64,000 nt of DNA from Calendula officinalis (Eukaryota; Streptophyta; Magnoliopsida; Asterales; Asteraceae). How positions within the stretch are numbered: the stretch's first letter is position 1; every line of letters begins with the position of its first letter. The notes beneath the pieces are model-generated. The model searched no databases, had not been told where the DNA came from, and saw nothing but the letters and a program-made list of their open reading frames with translations. The stretch lies in the NCBI GenBank assembly GCA_963853835.1, contig OY970830.1, positions 31,767,966 to 31,831,965 of the forward strand, in the 5' to 3' direction. Position numbers and translations under genes: made by a program. Positions 1 through 10,850 of the stretch are shown here, piece after piece.

Positions 1-380
1 GTTCTCCCAAACTATTTATTCTAATTGTGCACTTGTGCATTCTATTAATGTGTCTTCATGATTCATGTCCCACTTTTTGTGTGGGTCAGATTTATAAGTA
101 TCTCATAAACGAGATTGAAGTCAAATGTTGGTGTGAATGAAAACTTGTTTGTTTGTCGCGTCTTTTGCAATTTATCCGATTCCTCTTCACATAATGTGAA
201 GAGGAATCGGATAAATTGCGAAAGAGCCAACAAGTTGTTTTTCATTCACACCAACATTCGACTCCAATCTCGTTTTTCATATTCTTATAAATCCTGCCCA
301 CAAAAAAGTGGGACATGAATCTCGAAGACATATTCATATAAGGGTCAAGTGCACGACTAGAAGAAATGGTTTGGGAGAAC
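1..380. repeat. Long near-perfect inverted repeat (hairpin)
   Basis: The left arm (1-192) pairs with the right arm (194-380) around a single unpaired base at 193. The innermost stem is cctcttcacat / atgtgaagagg and the outermost pair is gttctcccaaac / gtttgggagaac. By eye the arms agree at roughly 85 percent with small indels. The left arm starts exactly at the window edge, so the repeat may extend outward. It could be a foldback MITE, or a locus whose transcript folds into long double-stranded RNA. No protein-coding signal is convincing inside it. Confidence 0.85.
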
Positions 381-1205
381 TTGCATGAAGAAAATGTGGA
401 GAATGGGAACGGAAAAAGACAACGATTAGATTAAAAGTTTAAGGCTTTAAGTTTCTGTTTCTATTTTTAAAAGTTATCGTTTCTGTTTCTGGTATTGTTT
501 TGGATTTCTAATAAGTTTTAATTTATGGAAATACAAGTTTATTTCCTAAGCCAATTGATTATGGAATGGTTCTTGTTACTTTTAATTTATGGAAAAACAA
601 ATTCTGGAATGCGTCAGATACGCCCAACCTAGCGAATCGCGTTTTCCGTACCAGGGCGATTCCCGAACTTGCTAACTTTGGATTAGACTCGCTTTGTAAT
701 GCTTAAACATGCACCTTTTACTAAAAGCACATTTTATTTGAATTGAAATTGTAGACCAATTCAAATGCTAAGTACTACCATGTTATATGATTAGAAAACA
801 ATATTTTGTTTGGTTTAGATCCTTGGGTTATTTTATTGAGCACCTATGTTTTTGTCAATGAAATTGGGGTGGGATTGTAAACCATTGACTTCTATTATGA
901 GTCAACTTATATTATACAATTCATCCTCGACACTCGTTAGCATTTAAAATGTTTTTGTAGTTACTTTTCTCGATTTTAGTGTATGCTCAGATGTATGTGA
1001 CAAATGGGTGGGTTGATCATCGGGTTGGGTAAGAGTAAAAAGAAAGTGAAATTTAATTTGAACCAAATTGTTTGTTAAATACGACAAAATTAATGTATCA
1101 AATATCATTACAAAAACTACTGCTCAAAAGGATGATCCCATATTTTTCAATTGCAAATGTTAGAGAATATAGCAATATACTTTAAAAGGTGTTCTATTTT
1201 GATAA
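381..1205. other. Non-coding stretch, no gene seen
   Basis: AT-rich sequence without a recognisable exon. It lies upstream of the first visible exon of the peptidyl-tRNA hydrolase gene and may be part of a long intron of that gene. A GC-richer patch near 605-700 has no identified origin. Confidence 0.5.
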
Positions 1206-1865
1206 GGGCAAAATGCATAGAAGGGTAACCTACTTTCTATCAAAGTTTATTTAAGGGTATATACTTTTGTTTTGATCATTAAAGGGTAATCTACTTTTAT
1301 AAAGGTATATGAAAAGGTAAAATGTGACTTGTGAAACCTGTTACCGGTAATCAATTCTTCCATCTATTTCCCACGTGACTCTTTAATGCTTATACAATTA
1401 GTTTTGTTTCACAGCCTTCAAACTAGGTCAAAATACAGTCGATCAATTCTTCGTTTAAAGTCCAAAATTTCATCTTTCCTTGAACTAATGGTTAAGGTAT
1501 GGAAACAAAACTAATCCGGTGATCCAAGTTAATCAAGTTCAAGACCCATCTCATGGAGAAGCTCAACTTCAAGAACCAACACATGACCCTTTTTTTAATT
1601 TATTGTTTGAGTAGAAGATGATTTAGAAACAAAGAAACATATGCACTTTGAACAACTTTTTTTTGTAACAGTTCATTTTGGTTGGAACATGTAAAAGAAA
1701 CCTGTTGAGCAAGTCATTTCCCCCTTTTTTATTCTTTTATGAAAGTAGGTTACCCTTTTGATCAACCTTTATGAAAGTAGGTTACCCTTTAGTGATCAAA
1801 ACAAAAGTACATACCCTTAAATGAATTTTGATGGAAAGTAGGTTACCCTTCTATGCATTTTGCCC
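1206..1865. mobile_element. Mutator-type MITE with 9-bp target duplication
   Basis: About 100-bp terminal inverted repeats begin GGGCAAAATGCATAGAAGGG on both ends. The element is flanked by a perfect 9-bp direct repeat ttttgataa at 1197-1205 and 1866-1874. A 9-bp duplication with long TIRs is characteristic of Mutator-like elements. The 660-bp interior has no transposase. It sits about 80 bp upstream of a peptidyl-tRNA hydrolase exon, probably in an intron. Confidence 0.85.
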
Positions 1866-1954
1866 TTTTGATAATCATAACCTTTTTAGGTCCATTTTGG
1901 TTGAAATTACACCTTCTATTAATAAGGTTACTATCTATGTTTATTTTCTTGAAG

Positions 1955-2690
1955 GATGAAGAGTGTGATCAATCACCTCAAAGGGAGCCGTGACTTCCCC
2001 CGCCTACGAATAGGTCTATTAACCACTTTTTATTTGTTTTATTAACCGAATATTTTCATTATTATTATTATTATTGTTATTATATTAATAATTATATAGT
2101 AACGAGTTGACTAACCTCTGTAGGCATTGGGAGACCTCCAGGAAAGATGGAAGCTGCTAGCTATGTTCTTAGACGATTTAATAAGCAAGAAAGTGAGGAG
2201 GTAAGCCACATAAAACTTGTTCAAACAAATAAATGAATAGATACAAAATATTGTTGTATGAAAAACCGGGTCATTCTGCCCTTGTTGGGTTGATTTGGGT
2301 CAAGCTAGATAAGGGGTCCAACAGGCCGGTAATTACTGTTAAATACTAGTTTATTTTTTATTTTTAGGTTTTTATTATAATTAGTGATAAATACTAGTTT
2401 ATTTTTTTTGGTGACAAATTTTATTTTTTTTTAAATTGTATTTAAATATAATTGTATTTTTGGACACGGATGGGATTTAAAAATGATCCTTTCGAACAGA
2501 TTATGTTTTGACCCACTTGACCCGGCCTGCCCATTTTGCCACCCGCCACTAAGATGCATCATGTGAGCTTTGCCTTTTGCAGCTGGATTTTACATTTCAA
2601 ACGGGAATTGAAGCGGTTCGGATTCTCTTACTCCAAGGTATTGATAAGAGTGCAACGTTTGTGAATAGTCTGAAACCCTTGAAGGTATAA
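1955..2690 (+). CDS. Peptidyl-tRNA hydrolase / CRS2-like, plastid type (3' exons only)
   Basis: Three exons join in frame: 1955-2013, 2124-2200 and 2583-2690, all with GT..AG borders, ending in TAA at 2688-2690. They encode the C-terminal part of a Pth-family protein: GMKSVINHL-type helix, FPRLRIGIGRPPGKM, then FNKQESEELDF and a tail ending KSATFVNSLKPLKV. The family cleaves the ester bond of peptidyl-tRNA to recycle tRNA; plant plastid relatives include CRS2, a group II intron splicing factor that lost that role. The catalytic N-terminal half is not in the window: the exon upstream of 1955, which should carry the conserved GGHxGHHNG region, is not found between 1 and 1954. The gene is therefore either cut by the window edge with an intron of at least 1.9 kb, or 5'-truncated. 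PTH and CRS2 subtypes cannot be separated from this part alone. Confidence 0.88.
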
Positions 2691-3499
2691 ACCATAAAAT
2701 GTTCATGGCTCGCCGATTTCTTTTCTTGGAGAAGAAGAAACGATCAACCAATCATTTTGAGGTGATTATGAATTTTTTTTTTGATATACGAACTCCCTTT
2801 TTATAGAAAATTGTACACTAGCTATACTTAGGTTATTTGATTAAAAGTTTATGAAAATGATGTAATTGATATAGTATTTGCACATCCAAACATGGCAAAT
2901 GCTCAAGATTTTGAACTCTTGTCAAATGAATGTGAATGACATTCAGTCTTCAATGTAAGAGGAGAAGAGAACAATTTGATAGGCCGCTATTATTGATGGT
3001 CTATCTATTGCAGAAATGTTTTGGTTGTTTTATTTATTTATTTTTTGTATTTATTTAAGTTATTCAACAACCTGATCTATTACGTTACTGAGCTGTCAAT
3101 TAATACGTCATTTTTGTGTTTCCCATTCTTGTTAATGAAAGTTGGCTTTGTGTCTTTTTGGTTCTGGTTACTGTTATGTCATTGATTTAGCACATAATTA
3201 GGTAAAGGCGCATAAAATTAGGAACATTCATTGAATAAAGATCTTCCTAAAATATTATAAAATGCAAACTGTTAAATACAATTTTTATACTTTTTATGTT
3301 ATATCCACATGGCATAAGTTGGCCAAAGTAAAATTACGTTATTTTTAGGGTAAAAAAAGCGAACAAATCTGTCTGGTTGAAAACTGGCGTGACCCCACAT
3401 GATCCAAACTCCCTCCAATGTCAGTGGCGGGTAACAGATTCTGCAACGATTGATGATTTCTGAGATAGAGAGATAACACACACATTTCGCTAACCAAAA
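2691..3499. other. 3' UTR and spacer, then promoter/5' UTR of the next gene
   Basis: After the TAA at 2690 the sequence is AT-rich with no exon. It should hold the 3' UTR of the peptidyl-tRNA hydrolase gene and, from about 3300, the promoter and leader of the zinc-finger gene that starts at 3500. No clear TATA box was picked out. Confidence 0.5.
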
Positions 3500-5702
3500 A
3501 TGTCATCTGCAACTTCATTTCGCTCTCAATTTCTCTATCCACCTTCTTCTCCATTGAAGCTTTCTTCGTTTTCATCTTCAAATTCTCACTCGATTTCCTT
3601 CAAATACTCACGAAATCAACGCTGTTCTCACGTAATTAAAGCGGAGGTCGACCAGAACACGGTTCGTTTTCAGTTTTTGAATTCGTAGTAAAGACAGCAT
3701 TGTTTATTGCTGTATCTGTTTAATTTTATCAAGGAGTAATTAGATATGTGTTGATTAATTTTAAATTTTGTTTGTTTGTTTGTGGTGGTGGTAGGTGGTA
3801 GCTGTAGCGGTTGGGGTGGTGAGCGTTGCGGTTGGACTTGGCATACCGATTTTCTACGAATCACAGATTGATAATGCCGTACGTAATTTTAAGTTGTTCT
3901 TCATTTTCATTAGATATGTGGTCGAATCGTTTTTCTGAATTAATTAGCCTCAAAATGATGACGATTAGATCCAATTGTGTCTGTTTTGACTAATTAGACA
4001 AAACGTACCAACTTATTTTGTAATTCGGTATATGAAATATTTGCATTGTAGTTAAAAACCCTAAATACTATGATCAGTATCTAGGACCCTAGGTTACCTT
4101 CAGCAAGCTCAACTAGGAATTCAAATTGAGTAGTGCAAACTATATGAAAATGTACACGAATATATACAGTATGAAGTGGACTATGAAAGTTACCTTTTGA
4201 TATAACAAACTTTCAAAACTACTTTGATGTACTTTGGATATTAAATCAAATGGTAACAAATGATGTAAGTTGATTTACCCAAAAATGGTAAAAATAAAAG
4301 TTAATAGCATCAAAAGGTAGGTTTTATAAGTTATGTTATATCTAAAGGTAATTTTCATAGTCCAATACGTGTAATATCACTTGGTGTGTAGCTGGATACA
4401 TTTCCATATAATTTGGACTACTCAAATTTAAATTTAAATATAGTATATTAGTATCAGTATTATATGTTTGAATGATAAATGTTACTAGTAGAAATCTGAA
4501 TGTGATACTGATATAGTAAAACATTGTATGTACTGCAGGCAAAAAGAGATAACACACAACCGTGCTTCCCCTGCAATGGAACTGGGGCACGTAAGTCAAT
4601 AGAAATTTGTCTTTAATTTAATAGAAATTTGTATAATAGCTAAAAATAAACAAATGAAAATTTTAAACTAACGAAAGCAAAAAGTATGATCTCATCTATG
4701 AAAATGAAAATGAAAATGGTACACTTGTAATGATATTGATAATTAAAGTTCACGTGAATCTCGTGTATGAGTATGACATTCTAATTTGGACACATGTCAA
4801 AATTCTATTTGTTCCAGAATCGTGCAGATTTTGCGCAGGAGGTGGTAATGTAACAGTTGAGCTTGGTGGTGGTGAAAAAGAAGTATCAAAATGCATAAAT
4901 TGTGATGGTGCGGGTGGCTTAACCTGCACCACATGTCAGGGTAGCGGAATTCAACCTCGATACCTTGATCGCAGGTACTGTTTAACACAAATTTGTTTTT
5001 GTCTAGATGATGCAAATTAGAGGTTGTAATTTTGGACTCATAAGGGTTGTATTTTATCTCCAATGGGTCAAATGAGTAAAATTTAAACATCCGCTAAAAT
5101 GGAAATGGGTCAACCAAGTAGAAAGTCAACCCTTTTGTTTTGAATGCTTAAAGCTGCCCAAATCACTTATTGAACGAAGGAAAACTACAAAACTTATGAT
5201 TTAGAAAGTTTATTGCATCAAAAGGAGAAAAAAGAAACAAAAAAAAAAAAATCCACGTGGCAAATATCGGTGCCACCTAAGCAAAATACCGGTTGAAGGT
5301 AAACAGACATATAAAAAGGTAAGTTTTGGAAGTTTAGTATACCAAAAAGTTAAGCATTAAGGTACGATACATACAATAATAAAACATGTATATTTGGATA
5401 CATTTTGGTGTAGTTTGCCCTTGAAAAACCCTATATAATTATTTTAACAATCTAGTTTTTTTTATAGTTTTGTTAAATATGAAATATTTAAATGTTAAGA
5501 AAAGGACAAAAATGTGTTGTCGGTTTGGCCCAACCCGAATTTGGACCTATATTGCAAGATTACTTTTTTTAACAATCTGTTCGAATTTTTTAAAGGAACT
5601 AGCCTCTTTATTATTTAAGCTGAAATGCTCAATCATTCATGTATTTTAACTCCTGTGTAAATTGTGATTTGCATCACCAGAGAGTTCAAAGATGATGACT
5701 AG
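3500..5702 (+). CDS. Plastid DnaJ-type zinc-finger protein (BSD2-like superfamily)
   Basis: Five exons with GT..AG introns join in frame: 3500-3661, 3795-3878, 4539-4590, 4818-4974 and 5681-5702, giving about 158 residues. Residues 1-50 are Ser-rich and basic, like a plastid transit peptide. Exon 2 encodes a hydrophobic stretch (VVAVAVGVVSVAVGLGIPIF) that could cross a membrane. The rest holds four CxxCxGxG motifs (CFPCNGTG, CRFCAGGG, CINCDGAG, CTTCQGSG), the zinc-binding module of DnaJ proteins without a J domain. The protein ends with the acidic tail REFKDDD. Small plant proteins of this class assist assembly of photosynthetic complexes or Rubisco; which one this is cannot be decided here. 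The start was chosen because it gives the transit-peptide-like N-terminus and no earlier in-frame ATG fits. Confidence 0.92.
4178..4363. mobile_element. Small MITE in intron 2 of the zinc-finger gene
   Basis: The ends are inverted copies: GGACTATGAAAGTTACCTTT on the left and its near complement (aaaggtaattttcatagtcc) on the right. The element is about 186 bp, AT-rich and non-coding. No clear target duplication was found, so the superfamily is open. Confidence 0.6.
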
Positions 5703-6054
5703 AGCGGGTGTCTTTGGGGTAGCATCTCGGGCAGATTTTGGATGATGATCACAGGGTAATTAACCTCATTTACTATATAGATGAATGAACATCTTTGTTT
5801 CTTACATTTTCTCGTTATATTCTTTATTATAAACCGCATTATAAAATATATATATATATATTTTTTTGTAAGTTTCCTGAATTTCTCCCATTCTTGCTGA
5901 GCAATAATTACTGTTAATTAATTTTCCCTTGTGTTTATTGTTGCTTTTTTTCCTTTTTTTTTTTTTTTGTAACAGTAAGTCGCATCATATTACACATCAA
6001 CATAATTCAAAACGTAATAATCGCATCTCATGTCCAAATTTTAGTTTTTTAACC

Positions 6055-6230
6055 ATATGGTGGTGGCTCACTTGTAAGGGTGTTTGAATTCCGAAATGAT
6101 CTCCTAGAGGTTACAAATTCGATCTTTTCCCTAGGTAAATATTTATTGGATGGATGGTTAGGGGAATATTCAGAAACAGCCATGACAATGGTTAGGTCGC
6201 GTACATATGGCCAAATACCCTTAAAAAAGT
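6055..6230 (+). mobile_element. SINE-like repeat
   Basis: A tRNA-like A-box region (tggtggctcacttgtaagg) is followed about 40 bp later by a degenerate B-box (ggttacaaattcgatc), then gacaatggttaggtcgcg and a short A-run tail. Two minus-strand repeats at 56110-56305 and 61352-61561 share the sequence around the B-box and the gacaatg(g)tta(g)gtc segment. The ends are approximate and the copy looks old. Confidence 0.5.
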
Positions 6231-7212
6231 CTTTTAATATGTAATCGTTTTGTTGATTTGACCGAGTAAAATATTGTTATTTTGGTTTGCATTATCCCAT
6301 ACAAAATTGCTAACTATTTCAAAGAGAACATGATATGTGATGTCGGCAGCTCAAGTTGAATGCAGCAAAGTATAAAAATACTATTATTATGGTTTATATT
6401 ATTCCATATTTTTTTCTTCTCAAAATGGCTTGCATTCTGCAACTCATTATCTGATTATCATCACTTCAATTCAAAATAACCAACTTTAGTATTTAAATAA
6501 ATAACTTATATTTATGATATTTACTCGCTAGAACGAACAGTGCCATGGCGTCATTCTCATGCCAAAGTGAGGTGGCATCTCCTTTCACGTCGCCATGTTG
6601 CGCCAAGCCCACGCGAACCCACTGGCGCTGAGCAATCGGTTTTTTTCTTTTTTCTTTTTTGTTTTTGTAATACGTGGTGTGAGTAAAAGGGTTTTTTAGT
6701 AGGTCTCAAAATTAATGTGTTTGGCTTATAAGTGAATGAGTATCAACTTACTCTCATTTCACAAGATTAAGACACATCTTCTTTTGACAAAGAAATGTCA
6801 TCTTTGATATATTATTCATTAGACTTTTAAATACTCAAATGATGCAAATGGATTTTTAAATATTGACTATTTAATGGGAAACTTACGAGTGACAACACCG
6901 AAGAATTGTGGATAAAAAAGGTGAAGAGTTGCATTTTAACACTTAAACTTTGTACATATCCAGAACAAAAATAATATCAATATATAATCCATTCAAATGA
7001 AAAGTATATAAAAGATAAAATATAAATAGTTATACATGTACTCAAAAGATTATTTTAATTCTTGCTACACCAAATCTATATAACATATTGTAAGAATCCT
7101 ATTTTTGCATAGATTATATTTTAGAAAACCATTAATTTATATTTTTTATTATTATAACATCAAATCTAAAGATTTTTTCAAAACCCAAAATTTGACAACA
7201 CGAGGCAACATG

Positions 7213-7231
7213 GCCCGTGCGATGCACGGGC
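7213..7231. repeat. GC-rich hairpin, Helitron-type remnant
   Basis: gcccgtgcgatgcacgggc is a perfect 8-bp stem in otherwise AT-rich DNA. Hairpins of this sequence type lie just inside the 3' ends of many plant Helitrons. The expected CTRR end a few bases downstream is missing, so this is either a decayed end or a related repeat. Confidence 0.4.
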
Positions 7232-7906
7232 TTTGTTCATGATAAAACGTTATTTGAAGGTAAATTGTATACATTGTATTGGTTTAACGGACAAAGTACT
7301 AAAAGTAGGACCGCTAACATGTTGAGGTTAATTGCGAGTTTTCTCCTAAATAAGCAAAGTTTGTTGTCGGAAAATGTAAAGTAACAAAACCATTATCATT
7401 TTTTTTATTAGCGCAACACAAAACATGTTATTCATAACATATAAGTGATAATATGAAAAACTTCATGGTTTATAACATATAAGTGATATTATGAAGAATT
7501 TCATGGTCTGTCTTTATAAGCAAAACTAAGAATCAACGACGATAATTCGTCAACTAATGCCAACTAATGCAAACATGACTTCTAATTGTATATTTCTTTC
7601 TCCAAGAGTAAATGATAAAAAAGAGAAATACATACAAATACACAAAAAATATGTCTCTCTAATAAATATACTAACAAAATCTTTATCTTAACAAAACAAT
7701 AAGAAAACTGTCTCGTGTGTAACAAAATCAAATATCAATAATAATATCCTTGAAGTTGAGTGTTATCATCACACTCTTTTTTTATGCGGATGTTCTGTTG
7801 ATAGTGTGTTATTTATAGTTTCTAAGATATAACTTCTAGTTAAATGAAAAGATGTAACTTCTAGTTAAATGAAAAGACTATTATTTAATTGAATTTACGA
7901 TTATTT

Positions 7907-8236
7907 CAGAGTTAGTTATAGAATGTTATTCAATGTATATCTTTTATAATTCGATGTAAATCAAGTCCTAGAATAACTAGGGTAAATAGTTAGGCTTCAA
8001 GGACTGCTATAAGTAGTTCCTTACGAATTGTAAACGTACGTGTGTATTGTTAATCAATAATATACATTGAAGCTTTTTGTGAATCACTGTGTTCTTAATA
8101 TTATTGTTCATTGTTCATTCAATATACAGTATTCTATTGTTCTTAATATATTAATACAAGTGTTGATCCGCTGCAACTTCTTGTTATTAGTAGATCTGGG
8201 TTGGCAATAACTTGTTTTGGTTATTCGATCCTGATA
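7907..8236 (+). repeat. 5' LTR, truncated
   Basis: Matches positions 18763-19091 of the 3' LTR with about 98 percent identity. The first 269 bp of the LTR, including its TG end, are absent; left of 7907 the sequence is unrelated to the 3' LTR. It ends in TA where the 3' LTR ends in CA. Confidence 0.9.
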
Positions 8237-8238
8237 AG

Positions 8239-8250
8239 TGGTATCAGAGC
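8239..8250 (+). other. Primer binding site
   Basis: TGGTATCAGAGC, complementary to the 3' end of plant initiator Met tRNA, two bases after the 5' LTR. Confidence 0.9.
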
Positions 8251-8314
8251 TTATTGGTTCTAGATCTACGAATTTTAAGAACAACAAAAAGTTTTAATCT
8301 TTAAAACACACAGA

Positions 8315-10836
8315 TTGTTAATCATAACTGATAACAATGAAAGTACTCAAGCAAATAAAATCCCTATACTCACTCCCAATAACTTTGGAATGTGGAAGAA
8401 TCGTATTAAGCAATATATGCTTATTACTGATTATTCCATGTGGGAAGTTGTTGTTGAAGGAAACAAAACCGTTCACAATCAAGCAACAAGTTCTGCAACT
8501 GAAGCAGACAAACTCAAGTGTGAAAAGGAGAAGAAAGACAGAGGAATTGAACTCAAAGCTCTAAGCACTCTTCTACTGGCCATTCCTAATAATTATCAAC
8601 ATCTCTTTGTTGAATATGATGATGCAAAGATGTTGTGGCAGGCACTGGAAAAGAGATTTGTTGGCACGAAAAGCACCAAAAGAAACATGAAGTCTGTACT
8701 AAAACAGGACTTTGAAAATTTCAAAGGCCAAAAGAATGAATCCCTATCTCAAATCTTTGATAGGTTCAACAAACTCATTGGTGAATTGAATCAAGTTGGT
8801 GTGAAACCAGACAATGATGATGTCAATAGAAAATTTCTCAGATCTCTTGGAGAAGAATGGTCTATGTACACAGTCATATATAGACAAGGTGATGCCTTGG
8901 AAGAAAAAGAGCTGGATGAATTGTACAATGAGCTTAGGGTGTTTGAATCTGAGGTAAGCTCTAAAACTCCTATGTAATCTTCAAACAATGCTGCTTTTGT
9001 ATCTAGTACAGGTCAAGTTCAAGAAACTACTATAGGAAAGGCTGCAGATTGTGAAGATACTGCAAGAGAATCCTTCTTCACTAGTCATGTGCATACTGCA
9101 CTAATTAGTGATGATTTGGAACAATTGAATCCTGATGATCTTGAAGAAATGGATCTAAAATGGCAGATGGCTATGCTGAGCCTGAGAACCAAAAGGTTCT
9201 TGAAGAGGACTGGTAGGACAAACCTTAACTACAACAAAGGTGACAAGGCTGGATTTGACAAGACTAAAGTCAAATGTTACAACTGTAACAACCTTGGGCA
9301 CTTTGCTAAAGAATGTCCTCAGCCAGACAAAAGATCAAACTCAACTGCTCTTGTTTCACAACAAGGACAAGGTTATGACTGGAGCTTTCAAGCAGAGGAA
9401 CATGCACAGAATCAAGCTCTCATGGCTTTCACTGATTCTCCTACTAAGGTACATTCTAAATCTTGCACTCCTGAATGCATTAAAGCATATAAAGATTTAG
9501 AAAAACTTAATAAAGAAACACTTGAAGAGATGATTCTAAATAGAAATAGAAGAATTGAATATAATGGTTGTATAGCTGATTTTGAAAATCAAATTAAAAT
9601 TTATAAAATAACTGATCAAAAGATAAAAGAAGAATTGCTACAAACCACTTATGAAAAAGAACATCTTGAATTAAAATTAAAAGAAACTTTGATCAAACTA
9701 GAAGAATATCAAATGGAACTAGAACAAAATAAATTAACCATTAAAAAGTTTGAAAGAAGTTCTCAAATTGTTAATGAATTAACAAGTAATCAAACCACTG
9801 AAAAAGTTGGGCATGGAGTGGGATATCATGCTGTACCACCTCCATATAAATTCATTCCTCCACTAAAAGCTAGTTCAGAAAGAATCATAAATGAATTAAA
9901 AAATGAAAATCAAATGAATCTAGTAATGAAACATCTGAATCAAATGACTCTTCTGATGATGATCAAACTACAGACTCAATTGATACAAGTTTTCACACAG
10001 CACAAAGTCAAAATGACTCTCCTAAATATGATGCAGAAAATATACCAAAAATTTTAAGAAGGGGAAATGAAAGAAACAAGAACCAACTCTTAGATCAAAG
10101 AAAACCTGAAGGTGCTAAGGATAAAAAATTAAGATGTGTTATTTGCAACAAAGTAAACCATTTAGCAAAGGATTGTCACTTCAATTCAATTAACTGCAAA
10201 GAGTTCAAAGAATTTAAAAATTCTAAAGTAAAAGCAAAAACACAAAGAATAAAAGATACTACTGATCCATCAGTAGTAAATAAAACAAAATCTCAAAAAT
10301 CTGAAACACCAAAATTTGGAAGAAATGCACCAAGGTTTGTGCAAAATAAAATAGTTGGAAGCCCAAAGAACAGCAACTATTTCAAAAATAATGGAAAAAC
10401 AAATCAAAATAAACAATATTTTAATTTTTCCAACACCAGTAGAAACTTTAACAGGTTTACTACTGATCCTAACCCTAATTACAATGATGTTGGGTACCAG
10501 TACCAAAACACTACGGGTAAAAACCCTAATTTTAAAAATACTACTGCTGCCAAACCAAATGTTAAAAACACTACTGGTTATCCTAAACATGGTAATTACC
10601 CAAATACTACTGGTCCATCCGTAGTAAAGTATTCAAAAGCTAAATATAATGGGTATAGACCAAGGTCAGTAGTAAACTCAGACACCAGTAACAAATCCAA
10701 AAGGGCAGTAGTAAAACAAAACACCAGTACTAAACAGGTATGGGTACCAAAAATGTTTAAAATTAAATCTTCTAAATCTTACTTTTCAAAGGATGAACCC
10801 AAGACATATAAAGCTTGGGTTCCCAAACTTAACTAA
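8315..10836 (+). pseudogene. Copia gag remnant with CCHC zinc knuckles
   Basis: One frame runs from 8315 to 10057 with a single internal TAA at 8975-8977. The first about 220 residues are of the UBN2 gag type (FGMWKNRIKQYMLITDYSMW, then LWQALEKRF). After the stop comes a CCHC knuckle, CYNCNNLGHFAKEC, near 9275-9316. A frame change after 10057 leads to a second knuckle-like motif, CVICNKVNHLAKDC, at 10135-10176, and to an Asn/Thr-rich tail ending at 10836. Gag forms the virus-like particle and binds RNA. The ACTACTG motif recurs at DNA level in the tail. Broken by at least one stop and one frameshift. Confidence 0.88.
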
Positions 10837-10850
10837 TCTTTTACTTACTT

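Larger units (their letters stand above)
5703..7906. other. Intergenic, AT-rich
   Basis: The start should hold the 3' UTR of the zinc-finger gene, possibly with an intron beginning near 5756. The stretch contains a TA run near 5848-5862, a SINE-like repeat and a Helitron-like hairpin (listed separately). No protein-coding exon was recognised. The last 90 bp resemble the sequence on the far side of the Copia element (about 19100-19230). Confidence 0.5.

Noticed and set aside
115..318. Open frames on both strands inside the 1-380 hairpin
   Set aside because: They arise from the symmetry of the inverted repeat; no domain, intron or start context.
5817..5862. Terminator or regulatory hairpin at the TA run
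   Set aside because: Simple TA repeat with no supporting context.
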